Source: Pleurotus ostreatus/Saccharomyces cerevisiae fusant
Taxonomy: Eukaryota > Opisthokonta
Direction: 5' to 3'
Length of the DNA stretch: 64,000 nucleotides
Assembly (NCBI GenBank): GCA_024196135.1
Contig: JAMQCK010000061.1
Location: forward strand, 47,178 to 111,177
The notes beneath the pieces were generated by a model. That model was not told the origin of the DNA and ran no database searches. It saw only the letters and a program-made list of their open reading frames with translations. Each line of letters opens with the position of its first letter. Position 1 is the first letter of the stretch. The translations under genes were made by a program, and so were the position numbers. This document shows positions 32,228-43,489 of the stretch, one piece after another.

Positions 32228-33959
32228 ATGCTCGCTTCGGTCATCGTTCTTGGCGCTCTTGCCAGCCTGCCCCAGGCTCTGGCCGCTACGGCTTGGGTAA
32301 GTCCATCTCTTCGCCTGAATGACCATGCATACTGCTACGGTCTCCATTCCTCTCTAACTACAGCACACGCTGACGTTATCTGCATGTAGCGGTTCTCCGC
32401 CCCTGCGTCAAGCCCAACGGAGCAGTCCGCGAATTACACGGGATTCTCCAACAATACCCTGCAGGATACAGATGTAGTAGAGGGAAAGGTATGTCACGCG
32501 CCCTCCCCCTTCTTGACTCCGATTGACGTTCGATTTTGTAGGCCTTCAATCGCTTCGTCCAGATCTGGCTCGAGAACACCGACTTCGACGATGCCGGGTC
32601 GACGCCTGCTTGGGAGAACCTAGCCAAGCGCGGCCTGCTTCTTAGTTCCTACCACAGTCTGACGCACCCGTCTGAGCCCAGCTGTACGTCTCTATCCTCC
32701 TGAGGACTCGGAAAAGAGCCTGATGATCTCTTACCAGACATCGCTTCCGTCGGCGGCGACTTCTGGGGATTGCACAATGATGAGTGCGTCCGGATCGGTA
32801 ATCTATAGGCGCCATCTCACCGTTCGTAATAGCTACTATCACATTCCGGAGAATATCTCCACCGTCGTCGACCTCCTTGACGAGAAGGGCATTTCTTGGG
32901 CTACCTATCAGGAGAACATGCCCACGGATGCATTCTATGGCTACAGGTAAGGGACATTCCCTCCTTGTCCCCGTCTATTCGTACTTACTATAAACACTCC
33001 GTCAGCTACTCGTCGTCGAACTATCTGAACGCATCGGCAAAGGACTACCCCTTCTACATGCGCAAGCACAATCCGCTCGAGATCTACGATTCCGTCTCGC
33101 AGAACGTCACCCGGCAAGGCCGCATTCGGAACTTCAACGACTTTGCGAACGATCTCGTCAACGGGTCGCTCTCGCAGTGGATTTTTGTGACGCCGAACAT
33201 GGTACGCCTTTCCCGCCATCGCTCCCACTCTCCTCATCATAGACCCTTTGCAGGTCAACGACGCGCACGACACCACCACCGACTTCTGCGCCGACTTCCT
33301 CGAGTACTGGCTCTACCCTCTCCTCGACGACGACCGCTTCAACTCCGATGGTACCATCATCGTCCTCACCTTCGATGAGAACGAGACGTATGCGAAACAG
33401 AACCGGGTGTACACCCTCGTGCTCGGCAAGGGCCTGCCCAAGCACCTCGTTGGGAAGACGGACGATACGTTCTATACGCACTATTCGTTGCTGAGTACGG
33501 TGGAGGCGAATTGGGGCCTGAAGAGTCTGGGAAGGAATGATGTGAATAAGTGAGTTTGGAGTGATATGGGTGTGATGGTGGAGGTGAAGCTGACGCGCGC
33601 TCGCAGGACCATGTCGAACGTCTTCGACTTCGTGGCGCACAAGACCGGGTACAAGAATGTACACGTGCCCGAGAAGAAACGCCCGCAGCTCAATGTGACC
33701 GGCGTGTTTGCTGGCCCGCTCAGTGCGTACTTCAATCTCTCCTGATGATCATCAGCAACTCACGGCGTGGATTACCTTCTCAGACCCGCAGATGTATCTC
33801 CCTTTCTACGCCCCGGAGGACCTGAACGTCATCGGCGCGGGCGGGCAGGGCGTGTATGTCGCGGACGGCCTCGATACGTCGGTCAAGTATAGCACGTTGG
33901 GCGACGCGCAGAACTTGACGACGGAGCCGTATCCGTGGATCGTCGAGGAGGAGGACTAG
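32228..33959 (+). CDS. Secreted acid phosphatase / phosphoesterase, copy 1
   Basis: Nine exons: 32228..32296, 32390..32488, 32542..32683, 32738..32783, 32833..32946, 33006..33201, 33254..33549, 33607..33722, 33784..33959; 417 aa. A signal peptide covers about the first 19 residues (V-I-V-L-G-A-L-A-S-L-P). The phosphoesterase fold (PF04185, AcpA-like) shows a metal-binding W-L-E-N-T-D near the start, P-E-N-I-S-T-V-V-D-L-L, and I-V-L-T-F-D-E-N-E-T with the second metal pair. Several N-x-S/T sites fit secretion. Fungal members are phosphate-repressible acid phosphatases. A near-copy follows 650 bp downstream. Confidence 0.9.
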
Positions 33960-34385
33960 GCGTGTTGCTGTTTCTTGTGATTGGCGAACTTTGGCGCCGG
34001 TAATGCAGGACGTCTGATTCGCCAGTGTGATCGTGTGCTCAAGGCCAACCTACCTTCCAAGCGGACTGACAAGGCTTTACTGCTTCGGTGCGTTCGACGT
34101 TGTCCACGGTATCGGATGGGTAATTTCTCCCATGCCATCATCGTCATGGTCGGCGCTACCGTATGCTTACAGCAGCGGTTCTCTTGGCCCTCAACCCCGC
34201 CCTATCCATCCTCGCCCATCCCGATAGCCCCACAGCGCGCGAAGATCCGCCTCGATACGCCCTGCCCGCACACCACGGCGCGCGTTCCGCGCTGTTCCCA
34301 TGACCGGGCTTCAACTATTCTCAGGGCTCGATATCAGCACGCGAGCCTTTCGCACTGAATGCGGCTCTTCGTTAGCCTGGTTAGG

Positions 34386-34450
34386 TCACGTACACCTCAT
34401 CTGAATCACGCTCGCCCTAAACCAATCACGCCCACCCTATCCCAATCACG
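34386..34450 (+). promoter_or_regulatory. Four TCACG motifs at exact 20-bp intervals
   Basis: TCACG occurs at 34386, 34406, 34426 and 34446; the last three share AATCACGC and the last two CCAATCACGC. They lie about 160-225 bp before the start of acid phosphatase copy 2. Regular spacing of about two helical turns suggests a multi-site regulatory element. CACG is the core half-site of Pho4-type bHLH factors and CCAAT that of the Hap complex, but the factor is unknown. Copy 1 lacks this array. Confidence 0.5.
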
Positions 34451-34545
34451 CACCACCCAATCGAGGGCCCTCTGTTCGCTAGCACACGAGCAGGTGCACA
34501 AGGACGCTAGGCACGCGAAGCCGCAGGGAGCGGTGTCCGAGTACT

Positions 34546-34551
34546 TATAAG
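34546..34551 (+). promoter_or_regulatory. TATA box of acid phosphatase copy 2
   Basis: TATAAG, 61 bp before the ATG at 34612. Confidence 0.5.
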
Positions 34552-34611
34552 CATGGCTCGAGATCGATCTTGAGCTCTCTCCTGCTCGTGATTCTAGGGC
34601 TCCCGTTCGCG

Positions 34612-36283
34612 ATGGCGTCTCCCTCTATCGTCCTCGTTGGTGCGCTGTTCGCAGCGGCGGCGCAGACGGCGCGGGCTGCGACTGCTTGGGTTCGTGGAAA
34701 TTATTCATAACATAGTCGGATGGGTACCGATGGAAGATGTTGACAGAGGTTCGCACCCCCATCTACGAGCCCGACGGAGCAGTCAGCGAACTACACCGGG
34801 TTCTCGAACGATACGATCAACGATACGGACGTCGTCGAAGGGAAGGTGCGTCGAACATCATCTTTATCGAAGGACTTCGGCACTGACAAGTCTCAGGTCT
34901 TCAACCGCTTCATCCAGATCTGGCTAGAGAACACGGACTTCGACGACGCGATGACGACGCCCGCTTGGGAGAACCTGACCTCGCGCGGCTTGCTCCTGAG
35001 CGCCTTCCATGGCGTTACCCATCCGTCGGAGCCCAATTGTACGTAGTGAAGTTTACTTACTTGGATCCGGGCCACTGCTGACGCTGTTGGTAGACATTGC
35101 GTCCATCGGTGGCGACTTTTGGGGCTTGCAGGATGATGAGTGCGTGCTTTTTGCATGGTCTGCTGACCGAGCTGATGACTTCACTGTGCAGCTATTACCA
35201 CATTCCCGAGAACATCTCCACCGTCGTGGACCTGTTGGAAGATGCTGGGATTACTTGGGCGACGTACCAGGAGAATATGCCAGAGGATCACTTCTACGGG
35301 GAATAGTGAGTGCGCAAATGAGTGACGCTTCCGTATCGCTCATGATCGATACCTCAGCTACACCTCGAAGAACTACCTCAACTCGTCTGCGGAGGATTAC
35401 ACGTTCTACATGCGCAAGCACAACCCACTTGGCATCTACGACTCGGTATCGCAGAACGAGGCGAGGCAGGGTCGCATACGCAATTTCAATGACTTCGCGA
35501 ACGACATCGTCAACGGAAGCCTTTCACAATGGATCTTCGTTACGCCAAATATGGTGCACCTCATCGTTGCCCAAGTCTCTTTCATGCTAAACACAATTAC
35601 AGGTCAACGACGCTCACGATACGACTACAGATTTCGCCGCTGACTTTATCGAATACTGGCTTTTCCCGTTGCTTGAGGACGAGCGTTTCAACGACGACAA
35701 GACGATCATTGTCCTCAGCTTCGACGAGAACGAGACATGGGACGTGCAGAACCATATCTACACCCTTGTTCTCGGCAATGGGCTTCCGGATGATGTGGTC
35801 GGCACGACTGACGACACGTTCTACACCCACTTTTCCCTGCTGAGCACCGTGGAAGCGAACTGGGGCTTGAAGAATCTGGGGCGAAACGACGTGAATGAGT
35901 GAGTCCGTAAGCCGCTTGATACAGTTCCAGACTGACCTATGTCAGAACGATGGCCAACGTCTTCGAGTTCGTCGCTCGCGAAACAGGCTACGAGAACACA
36001 GATGTGCCGGAAGAGGCGCGCCCGCTGCTCAACATTTCGGGTTTCGCGGGACCTCTGAGTAAGTACCAAACCCATCTGTTACCGCATCTTCCTAACGCTC
36101 TGCTCAGACGCCGAGTCGTACATCCCTTTCTATGCACCGGACGATCTCACCGTCATTGGGTCTGGTGGACAGGCGGTGTACGTATCCGACAGTCTCGATA
36201 CCAGCGTGACGTACGATACGCTCGGGGATGCGGTCAACCTAACGGACAGCGGGGCGCAGAACCCTTGGATCGTCACTCAGTAA
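34612..36283 (+). CDS. Secreted acid phosphatase / phosphoesterase, copy 2
   Basis: Nine exons: 34612..34689, 34747..34845, 34897..35038, 35094..35139, 35192..35305, 35358..35553, 35603..35898, 35946..36058, 36108..36283; 419 aa. Exons 2-7 and 9 have exactly the same lengths as in copy 1 (99, 142, 46, 114, 196, 296, 176), so the pair arose by tandem duplication. Signal peptide residues 1-22 (L-V-G-A-L-F-A-A-A-A). Metal motifs W-L-E-N-T-D and I-V-L-S-F-D-E-N-E-T are kept. The signal peptide and exon 8 differ in length. It has its own TATA box and the TCACG array, so it is probably regulated differently from copy 1. Confidence 0.9.
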
Positions 36284-36734
36284 TAAACGAAAGGCTACTT
36301 CTTTTGATCAGAAACACATGTTCTTCGTTGTGAGCTACTGCGCCGCATTCCTCTGTGGGTTTTGGCCTCGTTCGATACAAAGTTCAACCGTGGGAAATGG
36401 ACCGGAATGAGCCGGGGTTGGTTATCAGATCGCTGGCGACACGTTGCGTCTTGCTTTCGACCACGACTGCGGCCGACGAAGACGTACAAAAAGGCCAGCG
36501 GCAGAGTACTCTGCACAAGTCATACCCTCCCCCGCGTCAAGATGAGCGGAGCGCGCCAAGGGAAACCAAAGACGTGCGCTGCTGTCGAGGAAAGTGCGAC
36601 GCGGAAATCAAGCAACGGACAATCGAACAATTCCCAGGAGCCAATTGAAGCGAGACGTAGGTCAGCAACGGGTCGGTCTACTGACTCACGGATAGCTGTA
36701 ACGACAACATCAAGTAGCAAGAGGCCAACGTTGA
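36284..36734. other. Region upstream of the Pro/Ser/Ala-rich gene
   Basis: May include a first exon of the next gene: another frame is open from an ATG at 36542 (M-S-G-A-R-Q-G-K) to 36871 and has similar Ser/Thr-rich composition. Joining the two needs an intron of either 34 bp (very short) or about 118 bp. Unresolved. Confidence 0.35.
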
Positions 36735-38093
36735 ATGCGATACGATCAACATCGAGCCAATCGCCTCCGGCACTCGTTGCACCTCGATCCCATCCGAGTG
36801 CGGACAACACTCTCAAGAGTAACACTACTCATGCGCTGCGAAGCTTACAAAGAAGAGGCGTGCTATCCTGAGGACACAATCAAAACTACCCAGCGCGTGC
36901 ATGCCTCGCGTAGTCCTATCGAAGCAGCGCCAGCGACCATTCTCCGTCAGCCGCGAGGACCCACTCAGTCGCAGTCTGTAATGAGCCCTAGGCATCAGTC
37001 ATCGTCTCTCTCGCCTTTGGCACGTCCCTTCGTGAATCGGGCGAGCACTGCGCCTTCCGACGGACATGCTGCGACGCTGAACCTCAATCCAGCGCCCCAA
37101 GCCACGAGTCCCCCATCAGCGTCGCTTCGTACTTCCCTACCCACCCAACCAACTGTACACGCTGCTAGCGATGCATCGCCAGCTTCGTATATACCCACTG
37201 CGGCTCCTGCGGCGAGCATCGAGGCCACGACAAATGAACATACACCCCACATCGCAGGGTCACATCTAGTCAGCTCCTCAGCGCTGCCAGCCCAAACACC
37301 TGCGGCTGTAGATCTGCCTGCATGGCCCCTTCCCCTCGCCACCGATCCCTTCCACCACGGTGCATACATTGCGATGCTCTCTCTCGCGGAGAAGCTCGGG
37401 GCCCCTGTCAACCACCAACTCCTCGCGTTGGCCTTGGTCCCGACGTTAGCGTTGTACCCAGGGTCCGTTTTGCGTTCTGACAACGGCGTGTCTCCCGCCC
37501 CAGCTGGCGCAGAACCCTCGACTACAGTACCCACAACGGCGACGCCTTCGAGTGCGTCTATCGCGCAAGTCACCATGTCATCTACGGCAGACTGTCCTGC
37601 GCCTTCAGCGGCGATGGCTACAGTACCTTCACCGGCAGTTTCTGTGCCTCCACCGGCAAGCTACGTGCCTTCTTCTGCAGTCTCTGTGCCTCCTCTGGCG
37701 AGTTCTGTGCCTCCACCGGCAAGTTCTGCGCCTCAAGCGGCGACAAACTCGACGCCTGTCTCCAGACGGCATGTTCAGCCTAAGCTCAGTAACCCCGCGA
37801 CTACAACCTCGGCGACGAACTCGACTGCTGCACCTTCAAAGATAATGGCGACCTCGATCCCTCAAGAAAACAATACTCCGATCACCTTTTCGGAAGATGA
37901 ACCGGCGAACGCGGCGAGTGCTAGCATGGACGATACTTCTGCGCCACCTCAAGAACGCAAACGTAACAGGGGTGGGAAGAGAGTCTGGGCGAGAGTCGAG
38001 AAAGCGAAGATTCGGGATGCTTTGCGGGCTGCTGAGGCGCGGCGCGTCGAACAGATGAAGGCCAACGCAGCCGCAAGGGAGATACAGGGATGA
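36735..38093 (+). CDS. Pro/Ser/Ala-rich low-complexity protein, unknown function
   Basis: Open frame of 452 aa. The first 50 or so residues look less like coding sequence than the overlapping frame from 36542, so the true N-terminus is probably elsewhere. From about 36894 on the frame is consistent: Pro/Ser/Ala/Thr-rich with one ordered segment (D-P-F-H-H-G-A-Y-I-A-M-L-S-L-A-E-K-L-G) and imperfect repeats of V-S-V-P-P-P-A-S near 37640-37740. The C-terminus is basic and helical (R-K-R-N-R-G-G-K-R-V-W-A-R-V-E-K-A-K-I). No family recognised. Confidence 0.5.
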   Translation: MRYDQHRANRLRHSLHLDPIRVRTTLSRVTLLMRCEAYKEEACYPEDTIKTTQRVHASRSPIEAAPATILRQPRGPTQSQSVMSPRHQSSSLSPLARPFVNRASTAPSDGHAATLNLNPAPQATSPPSASLRTSLPTQPTVHAASDASPASYIPTAAPAASIEATTNEHTPHIAGSHLVSSSALPAQTPAAVDLPAWPLPLATDPFHHGAYIAMLSLAEKLGAPVNHQLLALALVPTLALYPGSVLRSDNGVSPAPAGAEPSTTVPTTATPSSASIAQVTMSSTADCPAPSAAMATVPSPAVSVPPPASYVPSSAVSVPPLASSVPPPASSAPQAATNSTPVSRRHVQPKLSNPATTTSATNSTAAPSKIMATSIPQENNTPITFSEDEPANAASASMDDTSAPPQERKRNRGGKRVWARVEKAKIRDALRAAEARRVEQMKANAAAREIQG

Positions 38094-38413
38094 AAGCGAA
38101 GGCGGGGCTCAGATCATCATCTTTGTACATGCAGGCTATACACGGATCTGTAGCGCCCCAAAATGTTTCTTTGCTCATGGCTGATTCAAGCATCAATCAC
38201 AAAGGCGGGGACGAAAGACAACACTTAATTTTGTTGGACAATGCAAGTAAGCCTTTCGGATTTTAGATCTACCGTGGTGCTTTTGTTCCTCAAGCTATAC
38301 AAAACCGGCGGCGGTTCTCAACCATGCAACTTGGTCTTGTTCCTCGCCTTGACTAGCAACCCCACTGTCCGACTTTACTTCACGTTCTCAACCCCAACTC
38401 TTTCGTTGCCTCC
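38094..38413. other. Intergenic region
   Basis: 320 bp with no recognised gene; presumed promoter of the next gene. Confidence 0.35.
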
Positions 38414-39109
38414 ATGTCAAACTCCATCCGTTCGCCAGGTCGCGATGCCTGGCCGCCTTTCACTGGTCAACGCCGAGATCTATCTGGCGCGCCACAGAAC
38501 CACAGCCACGTCTCGCCCACTGGCAGTGGCAACGCCTCGCCCTACGCTGCGGGGCACAAGTACCAGGACGCATCGTTCGCTACAAGGATGCAACCGAGCG
38601 CTATTCCACCGCCGCCTTGCTTCAATGGAGGGTACACCAATGCTCTCCCGCCGTCCTCGACGCTCGCCACATCCATGCACAGTGGCATGTCGCCCTCGGC
38701 TCGCAGGGAGTCCGTCGGCGTCGCGCGCTCGTCCGCCGCTTCTATGGTGTCGACGCCTGCACACGCATCCCATGCTCAATATATCGACGCCAACACGATC
38801 TACGCCACTGGCGGGCCCTCAGAAGGGACGGGCAGGTTCGTTCCTCCTGTAGCGGACATAAAAGCAGGCCAGGATGAAGAAGCTGCGCGACTAGCACGAC
38901 AGGGCTTAGGAGCCCAGCCGTCCGCGCGATCGCCACCACAAGGCGCGAGCCAGCGACCCGAATGGCCACTGTCGGGCCCGGTGCACCCATTCCACTCGCG
39001 GTTGTTCGAGAACCAGCTGAACGCGCTGGATGCGTACAGCGCCGCCAAGATCAACCGCGTAGCCCTGGCTCGCGCGTTGTTGACCGTGCCGATCCCCGCT
39101 TCGTATTGA
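38414..39109 (+). CDS. Small disordered protein, unknown function
   Basis: Single open frame of 231 aa starting M-S-N-S-I-R-S-P-G-R. Ser, Pro, Gly and Ala dominate the first half. The C-terminal part looks ordered: F-H-S-R-L-F-E-N-Q-L-N-A-L-D-A-Y, then A-K-I-N-R-V-A-L-A-R-A-L-L. That helix is the likeliest conserved piece. It ends 234 bp before the convergent SNRNP40 stop. No family recognised; coding status rests on length and codon pattern. Confidence 0.55.
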   Translation: MSNSIRSPGRDAWPPFTGQRRDLSGAPQNHSHVSPTGSGNASPYAAGHKYQDASFATRMQPSAIPPPPCFNGGYTNALPPSSTLATSMHSGMSPSARRESVGVARSSAASMVSTPAHASHAQYIDANTIYATGGPSEGTGRFVPPVADIKAGQDEEAARLARQGLGAQPSARSPPQGASQRPEWPLSGPVHPFHSRLFENQLNALDAYSAAKINRVALARALLTVPIPASY

Positions 39110-39343
39110 CGGCACCCATTCCCGCTCTGTACTTGTGGCGCTAGCTCCGCCGGTATACCTCAGTCATGTCTCGACATACAAATGCCGCTTACTATACCCT
39201 GATGATCCTTATTGTGCTTGTGCTCGTAATGAAAGTCGCTGCTAAGGCTTCTCTGCCGTTCATATTGCAAAGTGGCCTGACGCCCAAAGCCTCGGATTGT
39301 GTGTAATGGGCAGCGTTTGAGATCTGTGTATACTCACTACACA

Positions 39344-40698
39344 CTATGCGACGTTCGTCGGTTCGATTTCGCCCAAGAGCATCGTGCCGTCCTTGCTTCC
39401 GGTAAGGACTACAGAGGAGTCAGTATACAAGCAGGCCAGGATATGAGCAGTGTACGCACTGATCGGCTCCTTCGGGTGGAAGTCCACCGCAGTGACAGTA
39501 CCCTTATGCCCAGGAAGCTGCGGCAAAGTTAAGACAGAAACAAACGGAGAAACAGAGCCACGCACCTTGTACAAAATCTTCCCAGTCTCCACATCCCAGA
39601 TGCAAACGGTACGGTCTGCGCCGCCGACAGCTACACGGCGTCCTCCGTCCTCCTTGCTCCACGCGCCTCTCAATAGGGTGTTCTCGAAGCCGGCTGGCGC
39701 GCCTTGCAAGATGCGGTGTACGCGCGTCGGCGTCGGGGAGAACGGGCGGACGTCGTGGATAATCGTGAGGGAGGAGAGGGAGGGGGAGAGGATGTAGTTG
39801 CCGTTGGGTGACAGCGCGATGGACGTCGGCGTGTCGGTATGGCCGGTGAGGGTGTATACCTGCTCGCCCTTGCGGAGGTCGTACACCTATGGAGCGCGTC
39901 AGCAAATGATGATCGCGTCTATACGGTACTGCACACCCACATGAATCTCATTGTCCAACGCGCCCACATACAGCTGGGCGCCGTCCGCACTCCAGCACAC
40001 CGCCGTCGCTGGGCATCCGACCTCGAACGTCGCGATAGCCTGCTTTGACGCCTCCTCCCCGCCCTCCCACACCTTCACCGTCCCATCGTCCGACGCGGTT
40101 GCCACGAGCTCCTGCCCGCTCCCACTCGCCATCGTTCTATCAAGCGCGTTGATGATCTCGCGGTGCGCGCGTATCTTGCGCACGCGCTCGCCGGTTGTGA
40201 CGTCCGTGTAGGTGAGCGTGTGGTCGGCGGCGACGGTGTAGATGAGGGGAGAGCAGAGGGACCATTGAAGGTCGAGAATGGGGGCCTTGGCAAGGTTTTG
40301 GAGCAGACCGTAATTAGTGTTTGGAGGATAAGTGCGCCAGAGGGCTAAGAAGGATTAGGAAGGGGGTCAGGGGGGAAGTACGATCACGTACAGACGCTCC
40401 TGTCGGCTGAACAGGCTGCGATGTTCTGTCCCGTTGGGTCGAATCGACAGCTCAGGATCTCCCCCTGTGTTCCGTGAGCTCAGGTCATCACTTTTGGTAT
40501 GCTACACACCGAATGTGCGCCAGCAAGTGATACAATGGGCGCTTCAAGGTTGCTAGTTCGCTGGACGGTCCTTATGAGTCCCTTTTTGCTGTCGTCCCCC
40601 GCAGACGAGATAGCAATCTGGTTAGTCGGACCAGGCTCATTTGAACGGGCGCGCTTCACAAGGGCGCCATCGCTGTCGGCATTCGGGCGTTTGGACAT
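39344..40698 (-). CDS. U5 snRNP 40-kDa WD40 protein (SNRNP40/Spf38)
   Basis: Six exons: 40510..40698, 40392..40464, 39941..40344, 39566..39886, 39460..39517, 39344..39408; 369 aa, the usual family size. The N-terminus has a nuclear-type K-R-P...V-K-R-A-R. WD repeats run through the rest: D-L-Q-W-S, S-D-D-G-T-V-K-V-W-E, Y-D-L-R-K-G-E, G-G-A-D-R-T-V-C-I-W-D, and near the end L-P-G-H-K-G-T-V and L-T-G-S-K-D-G-T. The order and spacing, including Y-D-L-R and S-P-T-P-T-R-V, match SNRNP40 (Prp8-binding protein), a component of the U5 snRNP and the spliceosome. Confidence 0.85.
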
Positions 40699-40885
40699 GG
40701 CGGCGGTGAGTGCAAGAAACGAACAAATAGCGCGCTTAGGCCTGCGCGAACGAGCAAACACGGTCCGAAGCCGGGCCGACCAACCATTCATTGTTGCTTC
40801 TTTCGGCGCACAAAGGCTTCCTTTTATACGACCATGAGCGCTCAACAGCTCCTTACTTCTCACCCTCATCGCAATCTGCGCGGAG

Positions 40886-42531
40886 ATGACTACGACAATG
40901 GCCAATGGCACTAGCAACGCCCGCGCGCCCTTGCGATTCCCTCCGTTCCCCCAGCCGCCTGAGGGACGGACGATCATCCCTTTCTCACAGTTCAAAGAAC
41001 GAGGCATAAAGAGGAATTGCGGGGAAGCAAACCCCGAGATTGACATGCTCGGCATACCCACTGTCGCCATCGGAGGCCCAAAGTGGGATCGCGAGATGGA
41101 CGAGTGCAAGACGCGTTCGCTCTTCCAGAAACACACCGGGGTCAGGGTTCCACGCACAAAGCCTGCACGGATGAGTAGAGAGTGGTATAAGGAGTGGGAA
41201 GCGACGGAGGCCAGCAGACGCGTCTATACGAGCTTTGACACGTACGTATCATAGCGTTCCCTTTCGAGCAAGCGCTAATCCAACGCAGGACGATCAGCCC
41301 GCAGGATCGGTTCTTAGACGCCTCGCAGGCGTTCTACAACACACGGCGGAACCTATGGCCTGCCGTTGAGAACAAGACAAGCATCTACGACATGTGGATG
41401 CAGGTGCGCGTCCTTCTGTCCACCCCCGCTATCCCTCACACGCCCTAGGTCGGAATCTTCACCGGCCTCCGCTACGCGCCGCCGATCTGGCAGCGCACCG
41501 ACCAGCCCGAGCCGGACGACTCGGACTCCGACGTGGAAGCGCCTCCCAAGTTCAAGAAGCGTGTGCACCACCTGCCCTACGCCGTGTGGGGCGAGCCGAC
41601 GAAGGTCTCCAGCGACGATGAGGTGCAAGCGCTCATCGCTGGCGCTAAGCGCCGCAAGGTCGAGAAGCTGGACGCGTTCCTTGCCGACCCTGCGCGCGGT
41701 ACCGCTGTCTTCCTATCATCGCACATGATCGATCAGGCGTTTATCTACTACAAGCACCTGCTCGACGGTACGCCACAGCTTCTCAAGTTCTTCTACGAGT
41801 TTGTCCTGCGGGAGAACGTATTTCGCGAGCCTGAGCTGAGGGCTGGATTTGAACGCGCAGTGGAGGTGACGAAGCGCGCTTTCATCGATCTGCCCGCGAC
41901 CTCAGTGCTCTCGCACATCCTGCCTGACCGATTCGGCGACAGTTGCAAGCGGCTTTTTGCAACCCCTGCCGCTGACCCGGTTGACGTCCTCGACGAGCTC
42001 ATGAAGGGCGGCGCAGTGCTCACCGAGGACATCGACGTCGATCAATGGGAAGCTACGGACGACTGGGAGGGCACACCGTCTGCCGCCCGAGAGCCAGAGC
42101 CCGATCCTCTCCCAAAAATTCTCGGCGACGAACTTGCCAAAAAGCTCCCTTCATCCTATATGCGCGGCTCCTCTGAGTCCTGTATGCGGCGCATCGTTTC
42201 TGTCGATGCGCCCTCGCCATCCGTCTTCGAGGGGCGCCTAGCGCGCGTGGTACTGTCGCCTTGGCCGAATTACCATCCCTATGACCCTACAGACACGACG
42301 GATAACGTCGGCGAGCGCATGTACAATACTCCTGAGGTTGAGGGGGACACGAACCGTGTCGATGAGAACATCACCGTGCTCGTTGACCCTTCCATTGCGG
42401 ACAAGCTCATCGTGGGTATGGGTATTGGCGGGAAGTGGGTGAACGTCGTTCCCGCAGACGGTGCTGATAACGAGGGATTCTGGTTTGTGGAGGAGATGAA
42501 GAAAGCCATACCCAGCTACTACACGGCTTAG
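40886..42531 (+). CDS. Conserved-looking protein of unknown function
   Basis: Three exons: 40886..41241, 41289..41403, 41449..42531, all phases closing; 517 aa. The protein is rich in ordered, aromatic-containing segments: P-L-R-F-P-P-F-P-Q-P-P-E-G, S-R-E-W-Y-K-E-W-E-A, G-L-R-Y-A-P-P-I-W-Q, R-V-H-H-L-P-Y-A-V-W-G-E, and A-F-I-Y-Y-K-H-L-L-D. The end has W-F-V-E-E-M-K-K-A. There is no signal peptide or membrane segment. A basic K-R-R-K-V-E-K lies mid-protein. I do not recognise the family; it looks like a structured protein rather than low-complexity. Divergent from SNRNP40 with a 187-bp shared promoter. Confidence 0.75.
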
Positions 42532-42917
42532 CAACTTGTCGAAGAGGGCTGTTACCAGCCGAGCGTGATTGTCGACCAAATGTATGAATATCTTGGATGA
42601 ATGTGTATCGTAGCTGTTGTTCATTATCCTGCTTCTTGTGTTTTATATGACTTGTCATCGTCCTTTGCCTGACCAATGATGGCTCGAACCGGAAAAGCGG
42701 CCTCAAACTAAGCTCGAGAGGCAAACCCGGCAAACGCCGACTCCTTGACAGAAGTTCAACCAGTCACATGATCAATTTGATGGCTACCTTGTCAGAGATG
42801 TTCCTCTCCTCATGGGTTACCCATGCGTTCGTGCAGCTTGAAAATTTGTCAGAACATAGCTCGATATCATCGGTACATACATCTGCTCAGTTCTAGCTTT
42901 CAAGTGCCCACCTCCAT
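42532..42917. other. Intergenic region before tRNA-Leu
   Basis: 386 bp; 3' UTR and tRNA flank. Nothing else recognised. Confidence 0.4.
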
Positions 42918-43040
42918 GGCGAGATGGCCGAGCGGTCTAAGGCGCCAGACTAAGGATCAGTCAGTTTCTACTGGCAAATCTGTGGGACTCCATCTCACAT
43001 CTGGTCTTTCGGGGCGTGGGTTCGAATCCCACTCTCGTCA
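42918..43040 (+). tRNA. tRNA-Leu (AAG) with 43-nt intron
   Basis: Acceptor GGCGAGA pairs with TCTCGTC (43033-43039), discriminator A. The D region TGGCCGAGCGGTCTAAGGC is typical of class II tRNA-Leu, and a long variable arm (GTCTTTCGGGGC) precedes GGGTTCGAATCCC. Anticodon stem CCAGA (42945-42949) pairs with TCTGG (43000-43004). Anticodon AAG is at 42952-42954, with the intron at 42956-42998 after position 37. Confidence 0.9.
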
Positions 43041-43489
43041 AATAAGTTTTTTCTCGTCTTTTACCCGTCGAAAACGGGTCAGGAATGGGCGAGATGTGAT
43101 TTTTTCGACGTTCGAGGCGAGTGTGGGGCAGCGGAAGATTGGTGTGAGTCATGGGCAGGTTCCGAGCGGAGACGAGACTGTTTGACGTTTGGGCTGTCCA
43201 GGGTGACGTGCGGTGGAGCTTCAGGAAGCGGAAGGATCGACCGTTTGGGGCAAGGAATTCGAGGAAGAGATGGGACAATTCTATGTCATTTAGCAGCCCT
43301 ATACCACACCAATAACTATCTACGTGATCTCTACGAGTTATAGCTTCGCCTTCGAGGAGTCAAGCACGATGAGAGCCTCCAGAATATGCAACGCTACCTC
43401 CCGCGGCTTCTGCTGTACGACCTGCGGGATTGTTCAAGCTTCCCCCTGTTCAACAGCGCCTCTGGCCCTGCTCACCTCGTGTTCCGCAT
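43041..43489. other. Region between tRNA-Leu and the hydrolase gene
   Basis: Contains the tRNA terminator (tttttt region from 43046). It may also hold a final exon of the hydrolase, because an alternative frame downstream of 43540 is open. No separate gene recognised. Confidence 0.35.

Larger units (their letters stand above)
33960..34611. other. Inter-copy region between the two acid phosphatases
   Basis: 652 bp holding the terminator of copy 1 and the promoter of copy 2. It contains the phased TCACG array and a TATA box listed separately. No other gene seen. Confidence 0.5.
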
